Shown: one piece after another, positions 59,286 to 64,000 of the stretch | How the letters are laid out: every line of letters begins with the position of its first letter | Position numbering within the stretch: the first letter of the stretch is position 1 | Assembly (NCBI GenBank): GCA_934464615.1 | Contig: CAKSKA010000005.1 | Span: 51,345 to 115,344, forward strand | Length of the DNA stretch: 64,000 bases | Direction of reading: 5' to 3' | Source: an uncultured Eubacteriales bacterium | GTDB taxonomy: Bacteria > Bacillota > Clostridia > Oscillospirales > Acutalibacteraceae | Notes under the pieces: generated by a model | The model's database searches: none | Told to the model about the DNA's origin: nothing | Seen by the model: the letters and a program-made list of their open reading frames with translations, nothing else | Program-made: the position numbers and the translations under genes

Positions 59286-60083
59286 ATGACGGCATACGAA
59301 GAATTGCTTGCCATGGGACAAGAAAGGATCTTTGATTTTTTTAAGAATGTCAAATTACATGACTCACAATTCAAATATTCTGAATTCAACGCAAAATGCT
59401 ATGATGCTATGTATTTGAATAATTCTCAGGATAACATCAAAACCGTTAAGGAATTAAAGGAAGAAATTGAAGAATTGAAATCCACCTGTAAAGCCTGCGG
59501 GGCTTACTTTATGAATCCGAGAAATAACAGCATTAAAAAATATGACGTTATGCTTGGCAAGCTCCTTGAAGATGTTATTATTGATTTCTTAAAAGGGAAA
59601 TACAAATTAAATGTTACGCACGGAGATAATTTTAATAAAAAATACCCGGACTGTATGCTGTTAAGCGGAGATAAGGGTATCCTTGCTTATTTTGAAGTGA
59701 AGTACCACGCAGCGCCGTTTATCAGCGCAATAAATAAAATCGGCAGATATTGTTACGAGGGCAGCGCTACTCTTGATTTAAATAAACTTATAAAGCAAAT
59801 TGAAATTGCGGACTCGGAATTGGACAGACCGGTATTCTATCTGCATTGGATTGATTATCCCTGCTTAAAAGGCTTATTTTTTGAAACATCGGATCAGGTT
59901 AAAAACGAACTTTTTATTCAAGGGCAGGAGTTCGAAAGAAAAGCGCGATCCGGAGATTTTCAAGGTGATAAGAAAACGGGGTATACAAAAAAGTTTTATT
60001 CTAAGTTGCTTGAGATGGGCACTTTTGAAGAACTCATCGGCATTTTCTCGGATATGAAGAAAAACGGTATGACTATTAACTGA
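59286..60083 (+). CDS. PD-(D/E)XK restriction endonuclease-like protein
   Basis: A 265-residue protein with the catalytic signature of type II-like nucleases: Glu95 in GKLLEDVIIDFL, then YPD (Asp122) and FEVKY (Glu137, Lys139) spaced 14 residues apart. STCKACG near residue 67 offers a CxxC pair. The start is the ATG at 59286, preceded by aggaga. Downstream, 18 bases away, is a transglycosylase-like gene in the same operon, and two DNA methyltransferase genes lie opposite. Together these suggest DNA cleavage in a restriction system. No helicase or specificity subunit is present. Confidence 0.8.
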   Translation: MTAYEELLAMGQERIFDFFKNVKLHDSQFKYSEFNAKCYDAMYLNNSQDNIKTVKELKEEIEELKSTCKACGAYFMNPRNNSIKKYDVMLGKLLEDVIIDFLKGKYKLNVTHGDNFNKKYPDCMLLSGDKGILAYFEVKYHAAPFISAINKIGRYCYEGSATLDLNKLIKQIEIADSELDRPVFYLHWIDYPCLKGLFFETSDQVKNELFIQGQEFERKARSGDFQGDKKTGYTKKFYSKLLEMGTFEELIGIFSDMKKNGMTIN

Positions 60084-60101
60084 CATCGGGAGAAACAATT
60101 A

Positions 60102-61253
60102 ATGAAGTTTTATTTTATATACAGCGCCGGCGGTGGTGCCGGCGATTGGAACGGTATAAAAAGGGTATGGGGCGAATGTATGCCGGAATATATGAAATCC
60201 CGGATACTTCTCAAGTTCGGAGACGTGTTTTTGGAACACGCTTCAGGTGACAAAATAATCAGGCCCCAAAGATGGAAAAATATTACCAACCTTCGGGATT
60301 GGCTTTCAAAAAACGTATCCGATGATTTTATTTTTTCTGACAAATGTAATATATTGTTAGACAGCGGAACTGCAAAAGCCGTTAATCTTATAGCACATCA
60401 TAACCCTGCAACAAATTGCGAAAAGTTAATAGAAACGTTTAATAAAGTATTTGAACAAAACAACATATTTGAAAAGTACGTTGATATTGTCTGTGATTCA
60501 AATATAGACAGTTCCGTAACATTCGACATACCGAACCCGTTTAAGATTCGCAGCCAAAACGGCAATGCCCGATTAAATATTATAGAAAAGGAATCGAACG
60601 ACAGACTTATTGAATTATCTGCTACGTATAGCAATATTATATATAACGGAATCAGGTCAAAAAAAGGTCAATGCTTTGCGGATTCAACGACTATGACAAT
60701 CATCAACGGAACATGGTCTCAAAAAGAGATCGATTTGTTTTTAAGCAAATTGGCCTATAAACCTAATAAAATTGCTATTGGCGCACTATCATCTGCGACG
60801 ATAAATCAAAAAAACATTTATACGTGTTTGGATAACTTGGCTCCGTTCCGATTTGAGAAAGCCGGACAACTTCATTTTTTAGGTTGCGGCGGTTTTAAGA
60901 AAGCAAGCGCAATAAAAAAATACGGCTTTGACGGAGATAATATTTCGGTTGATTGCTCAACTTTTATTAACAGAAGCATAGACGGAAACACAAACGGAAC
61001 ATCCCAATCCGGGTATTTTGATTACTATACCCAAAGGTTAATTCGAATAACACCGGAGACAGTAAACCAAATATTGAACTTACATACACGCGTTGATAAT
61101 CCATTATACACACGCGATGAATTAGAAGAAATACTAACCACAATATTGCTTCATCAAAGCGGTCGATCTTCGCCCGAAACATATAATGCGAGAGCGAAAT
61201 TGATGCTGCATAATGCCGATGTGTATAGATACAATGCAGAAAAAAAGATATAG
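60102..61253 (+). CDS. tRNA-guanine transglycosylase-like (DpdA-type) protein
   Basis: A 383-residue protein that I read as a TIM-barrel member of the tRNA-guanine transglycosylase/DpdA superfamily. Four motifs are in the right order: ILLDSG (Asp87; compare the DSGG of TGT), IAIGALS (225-231; compare AIGGL), LHFLGCGG (257-264; compare HLLG-G), and SVDCST (Asp284; compare FDC or SVDST with the second catalytic aspartate). The zinc CxCxxC motif of tRNA enzymes is absent, as in DNA-acting relatives. It would exchange a guanine for a modified base in DNA. It lies between the nuclease and the methyltransferases; no 7-deazaguanine synthesis gene is in the window. Alternative: an unrelated barrel. 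Confidence 0.6.
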   Translation: MKFYFIYSAGGGAGDWNGIKRVWGECMPEYMKSRILLKFGDVFLEHASGDKIIRPQRWKNITNLRDWLSKNVSDDFIFSDKCNILLDSGTAKAVNLIAHHNPATNCEKLIETFNKVFEQNNIFEKYVDIVCDSNIDSSVTFDIPNPFKIRSQNGNARLNIIEKESNDRLIELSATYSNIIYNGIRSKKGQCFADSTTMTIINGTWSQKEIDLFLSKLAYKPNKIAIGALSSATINQKNIYTCLDNLAPFRFEKAGQLHFLGCGGFKKASAIKKYGFDGDNISVDCSTFINRSIDGNTNGTSQSGYFDYYTQRLIRITPETVNQILNLHTRVDNPLYTRDELEEILTTILLHQSGRSSPETYNARAKLMLHNADVYRYNAEKKI

Positions 61254-61279
61254 GGCAGGTTAATCCTGCCCTATAATAT
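61251..61279. terminator. Bidirectional terminator
   Basis: A perfect 9-bp stem (TAGGGCAGG/CCTGCCCTA) with loop TTAAT. The stop codon of the transglycosylase-like gene lies within the stem. It separates convergent transcription from the methyltransferase genes. Confidence 0.85.
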
Positions 61280-61288
61280 TATCCGAAG

Positions 61289-62152
61289 TTAATTGTCAGT
61301 ACTGTATTTCGATAAGTTGGAAACAGCATTTAAAAAAGCTGTTTTCTTTTCTGCATCACTTTTACACTCATCAAAAACAGATGCCGGAATATTTCCTTCC
61401 GAATTAAGTCTACGCTCGCACTCATCCTTATATTTGCCGTCAATTTCAATTCCGATGGCATTTCTGCCGAGTATTTTTGCGGCTACAAGAGAAGTTCCGC
61501 TGCCGGCAAACGGATCTAAAATAATATCACCCGGATTACTGCTCATTTTTAAAATGCGAACAATCATAGGCAAAGGATATATGGTTGGGTGGGTTAATCC
61601 GAGTTTATCCTTTGTCATATTATTAACCCGGTCAAAATACCAAACATCGGTCGGATTACGGCCTGCTCCGCCCTCAAGCCGTTTATCATTTTGAGTGATA
61701 TAAGGAATTCGTATATCATCTAAATTAAAAATGTAATTGTTGATATCCTTGACGCCCCAGAGTATGTTTTCATATCTCCCTGAAAGTCTGCCGGTGCAAT
61801 TTTGCATATTGTTGAATGTCCATGTTATCATGTTTCTCAAATATAAATTATTAGCTTTAAATATTTCATACCCAAGGAACGGCATAGGAAGGATCTCCTT
61901 TTCGTTGCCGAAAGGAACCGGGGATAAATTTAAAAAAAAGCTCCCATCCGGTGTAAGAATTCTGCAAACCTCCTTAGTCACATCGGATATCAGTTCCTGC
62001 CACTTATCAAGTGGAATTTTATCCTTATAATTTCCGTAAGGTTTGCCGATATTATAGGGCGGTGAAGTTACAACCAGTCTTACCGATTCATCCGGAATCT
62101 CTTTTAACAAGTCGCGGCAATCACCGATTCTATAATCAATCCCCACTGCCAT
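61289..62152 (-). CDS. DNA methyltransferase, beta class (second in operon)
   Basis: A 287-residue amino-methyltransferase of the N6-adenine/N4-cytosine type. Catalytic motif IV is LVVTSPPYNIG near residue 30, followed by the target-recognition region and then the SAM-binding motif I IILDPFAGSGTSLVAA near residue 215, the beta-class order. The preferred start is the ATG at 62152, overlapping the end of the upstream methyltransferase by 17 bases. TSPPYN fits either cytosine-N4 or adenine-N6 methylation. Confidence 0.93.
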   Translation of the reverse strand: MAVGIDYRIGDCRDLLKEIPDESVRLVVTSPPYNIGKPYGNYKDKIPLDKWQELISDVTKEVCRILTPDGSFFLNLSPVPFGNEKEILPMPFLGYEIFKANNLYLRNMITWTFNNMQNCTGRLSGRYENILWGVKDINNYIFNLDDIRIPYITQNDKRLEGGAGRNPTDVWYFDRVNNMTKDKLGLTHPTIYPLPMIVRILKMSSNPGDIILDPFAGSGTSLVAAKILGRNAIGIEIDGKYKDECERRLNSEGNIPASVFDECKSDAEKKTAFLNAVSNLSKYSTDN

Positions 62153-62930
62153 TATTGATACCAACCTTCGCTAATCTTTTTTTCGCTATTTCACAATATT
62201 CGGGCATTATCTCATATCCTAAATATCGGCGGTTGAGCCGTTTTGCTACAACTGCCGAGGTTCCGCTGCCCATAAACGGATCCAGCACGACATCGTTTTC
62301 GTTTGTGCCGGTTAAAATAATTCGTTCAACAAGTTTTTCGGGATATTGTGCAGGATGTTCCGTGCGTTCTTCAAAATTACCCGATACCATAGAAATACGC
62401 CAAACATCCGTTGGATTTTTTAGCTGGCTCTTATATCTGTCCGGCCGATAATTCAAGGCCGGAATTTTTACATTATCTAAATTGAATGTGTAGTTTTTCT
62501 TATCTTTAACAAACCAAAAAACATATTCGTACCTTGGGGCGAATCTTTTGTTTGTCGAACCTCCCCAATCAAAATTCCAAATTATAATGTTCTTTAAATA
62601 CATATCTTCAAAAAAATCCATAATCCAAAACGGCGGAACAATAACGCCGTCGTTGACACGGTTTTTAATATTTATCCACATAGATCCGTCATCGGTTAAT
62701 TTCTTTTTACATTCGTCAAAAACCTTTTTAAGCAATTGTCTGTACACGTCTTCGTCAAAATCATCTTTGTATTTTACGCCCTTACTGCTTAAAACCTGTC
62801 CTTTTGATGTCTTATTGCCGTATTTAATATCAATGTTATATGGCGGAGAAGTAACAACAAGATTAACGGATTTATCATCAATCCGGGACATATCTTCACT
62901 TGAAGAATTATAAATAACATTTGTTTTCAT
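62136..62930 (-). CDS. DNA methyltransferase, beta class (first in operon)
   Basis: A 264-residue methyltransferase. Motif IV is LVVTSPPYNIDI near residue 26, and motif I is VVLDPFMGSGTSAVVA near residue 223. The start is the ATG at 62930, seven bases after the stop of a small upstream frame. Two amino-methyltransferases next to one nuclease suggest an asymmetric recognition site with one enzyme per strand, as in type IIS systems. The recognition sequence cannot be deduced. Confidence 0.93.
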   Translation of the reverse strand: MKTNVIYNSSSEDMSRIDDKSVNLVVTSPPYNIDIKYGNKTSKGQVLSSKGVKYKDDFDEDVYRQLLKKVFDECKKKLTDDGSMWINIKNRVNDGVIVPPFWIMDFFEDMYLKNIIIWNFDWGGSTNKRFAPRYEYVFWFVKDKKNYTFNLDNVKIPALNYRPDRYKSQLKNPTDVWRISMVSGNFEERTEHPAQYPEKLVERIILTGTNENDVVLDPFMGSGTSAVVAKRLNRRYLGYEIMPEYCEIAKKRLAKVGINNGSGD

Positions 62931-62937
62931 TATTGCC

Positions 62938-63105
62938 TTACTCCCCCTTTGTATCATTCCAATTAAACCACAAATAAAGTCCTCTTGTTTGGACATAGCC
63001 GATTTTTTCTTTGCTGAGTGACAAAAACGTATGGTATCCGTAAGTTCCGCAAATAATAAGACGACATTTTGCCACAGGCAATAAGCGTTTTAATCTTTTT
63101 CGCAT
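62938..63105 (-). CDS. Small open reading frame (55 aa) ahead of the methyltransferase pair, possibly frameshifted
   Basis: An ATG at 63105 opens a 55-residue frame rich in Cys, Tyr and Trp (CRLIICGTYGYHTF, IGYVQTRGLYLWFNWN) ending 7 bases before the methyltransferase start. A second, overlapping frame starts at TTG 63202 behind aagga and ends at 62963 (79 residues, including CIWEFCDGNVMERSDGMPLN). The first half of the longer frame and the second half of the shorter one look more protein-like than the alternatives, so a single 87-residue gene with a +1 shift near 63090 is possible. Family not recognised; R-M control role is speculation. Confidence 0.35.
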   Translation of the reverse strand: MRKRLKRLLPVAKCRLIICGTYGYHTFLSLSKEKIGYVQTRGLYLWFNWNDTKGE

Positions 63106-63241
63106 TTAAAGGCATACCGTCGCTCCGCTCCATGACATTGCCGTCGCAAAATTCCCATATGCATTGTGCCTTGTTTTTGATGGATTTTGTTTGCCGTTTC
63201 AATTTCCTTAATCTGAGTCCAAATGATATGATACCACATAA

Positions 63242-63256
63242 TTCTCGATTTGAGAA
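63242..63256. promoter_or_regulatory. Palindrome near a possible promoter of the methyltransferase operon
   Basis: TTCTC-GATTT-GAGAA. On the minus strand it overlaps a weak promoter (TTCTCA, 17 bp, TATCAT) about 25 bases upstream of the TTG at 63202. 63257-63549 holds no gene that I can support. Confidence 0.3.
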
Positions 63257-63549
63257 GTTATTATTATTAAATTTAAAAATAACTTTTGCCTGTTCATAAA
63301 CAAATACGATAACTGCTGCACTGATTTACCAAACGATTATACACAAAAATTGCCTGCAAACACAAACGGATATCCGGCAAGCCTTACTTACAAAACCCAA
63401 AAAAGAAAAAAGGTTTTGCCGCCGAGAGCAGTTCCCGCCTTACGGAAGTACCCGTCACATTGCCGATTTTAAAGCACTTATTATATGTTTTTCGGGGCAA
63501 ATAATCCCGAAACATAAATGTAACTTGCATCTGAATATTTAAACAAACT

Positions 63550-63825
63550 TTAAGCAAAGCCGACAAGTTTGAACCCGATTTTAAGGGCCAAATTTTCGTC
63601 TTTGCATTGTTAAAATACTCGTTAATCCGTTAGGATTAACTGCGTTTTTGCCTCGCACAACCAAAAATTTTCCGTCTTAAAATTCTTCGACCTGAAACGG
63701 AAAGAATTTTGAGTAGTTTTTGGTGCGGAGGAAGACGCAAGGCTGTCGCCTTGCTATGACGACAAGCCGAAAAATGCCGAAATTACTCTGTTTCAGGCAA
63801 GTTCGAACTTGTCGGCTTTGCTTAA
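63550..63825. mobile_element. MITE-like element with 25-bp terminal inverted repeats
   Basis: The left end (63550-63574) begins TTAAGCAAAGCCGACAAG and the right end (63801-63825) is its reverse complement, with one mismatch in 25. Both ends carry TTAA, which could be a duplicated target. The 226-bp interior has no coding potential and is itself highly palindromic: GTTAATCC/GGATTAAC (63621-63640), AAAATTCTT/AAGAATTTT (63679-63710), CCAAAAA/TTTTTGG (63661-63723) and GCAAGGC/GCCTTGC (63737-63754). Size and structure fit a non-autonomous miniature transposable element or a structured intergenic repeat. Confidence 0.65.
63608..63626 (+). repeat. Copy of a 19-bp dispersed repeat (inside the MITE-like element)
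   Basis: TGTTAAAATACTCGTTAAT, identical to copies at 47090-47108 (minus) and 50851-50869 (plus). In this copy it continues into the hairpin GTTAATCC/GGATTAAC. Confidence 0.75.
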
Positions 63826-63839
63826 CCGAACTTGCAAAA

Positions 63840-63868
63840 CAAAAAAGCCTGACCGATTAAGTCAGGCT
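63840..63868 (-). terminator. Terminator of the rRNA operon
   Basis: An 8-bp stem (AGCCTGAC/GTCAGGCT) with a 7-base loop; on the minus strand it is followed by six T. It lies 77 bases after the 3' end of the 23S rRNA. No 5S rRNA or tRNA lies between. Confidence 0.85.
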
Positions 63869-63945
63869 CATATTATCATAGATACAAATTGCTCGCACCC
63901 AAAAAACTGAACAAAGAAGTAGAATGAAGAAAGAATCAAGAAATA

Positions 63946-64000
63946 GGTCAAGCCCTCGGTCTATTAGTACTGCCAAGCACACACATCACTGTGTTTACAC
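63946..64000 (-). rRNA. 23S ribosomal RNA, 3' end (runs off the right edge)
   Basis: Read on the minus strand, the last bases are AGTACTAATAGACCGAGGG followed by CTTGACC, the well-known 3' end of bacterial 23S rRNA. Only about 55 nucleotides are in the window. The mature end is about 63946. Confidence 0.93.

Noticed and set aside
63257..63549. 5S rRNA or a further gene downstream of the rRNA operon
   Set aside because: No 5S-like sequence is found, and reading frames in this stretch are short and lack ribosome binding sites.
1..64000. CRISPR array or prophage
   Set aside because: No regularly spaced repeats of 25-40 bp and no phage structural genes or integrase are seen.

Overview
The window looks like a chromosomal piece of an anaerobic, carbohydrate-degrading Clostridia member, probably a gut Oscillospirales/Ruminococcaceae-type bacterium (inference). 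The grounds are an Rnf complex in the rnfCDGEAB order, a glycyl radical enzyme with its activase, lysine synthesis through DapL, several solute-binding proteins and secreted hydrolases with Gram-positive signal peptides, a giant BspA-type leucine-rich-repeat surface protein, and textbook sigma-A promoters with GGAGG-type ribosome binding sites. No oxygen-respiratory gene is present.

Layout. 1-2243 (minus): zinc uptake operon zur-znuA-znuC-znuB, with a Fur-family box at its promoter. 2251-9455 (plus): rnfCDGEAB followed by two membrane proteins of unknown role, ending at a strong terminator. 9464-14311 (minus): a carbohydrate-esterase-like operon (DUF4091/GH123-like protein, two tandem SGNH hydrolases, EamA transporter). 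14375-16545 (plus): Na+/Ca2+ exchanger, a small conserved protein and a secreted nuclease. 16632-18576: a GH28 gene inserted between two copies of a roughly 190-bp repeat that includes the 3' end of the neighbouring activase gene. 18507-22456 (minus): glycyl radical enzyme plus activase, and a secreted GDSL hydrolase. 22623-30491 (minus): a 2,622-residue surface protein. 30760-45847 (minus): GH36 alpha-galactosidase and a large sugar-uptake locus with two solute-binding proteins, two permease pairs, a DUF5696 lipoprotein and an NHL/TPR/Yip1 membrane protein, but no ATPase. 46089-49470: a Ser-rich anchored protein, another SGNH lipoprotein and a sugar epimerase-like protein. 49495-52929 (minus): dapF-dapL-lysA. 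53002-56864: a sugar nucleotidyltransferase, a protein of unknown function, greA and lysS.

56910-63202 is an accessory region: an ElaA-type acetyltransferase, a PPOX-family protein, an EamA transporter, and a restriction-modification-like island. The island pairs a PD-(D/E)XK nuclease with a protein carrying several tRNA-guanine-transglycosylase (DpdA-like) motifs, facing two beta-class DNA methyltransferases. This is the best candidate for an undescribed system. 63550-63825 is a MITE-like element with 25-bp inverted ends bounded by TTAA. It sits beside the terminator and 3' end of a 23S rRNA gene that runs off the right edge on the minus strand.

How the parts fit together: four SGNH/GDSL hydrolases, a GH28 pectinase-like enzyme, a GH36 alpha-galactosidase, a GH123-like protein and two sugar importers point to the use of decorated plant or host glycans. 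Rnf (ferredoxin:NAD+ oxidoreduction coupled to ion pumping) and the glycyl radical enzyme fit fermentative energy metabolism. Functions are read from motifs by eye; no database search was run.
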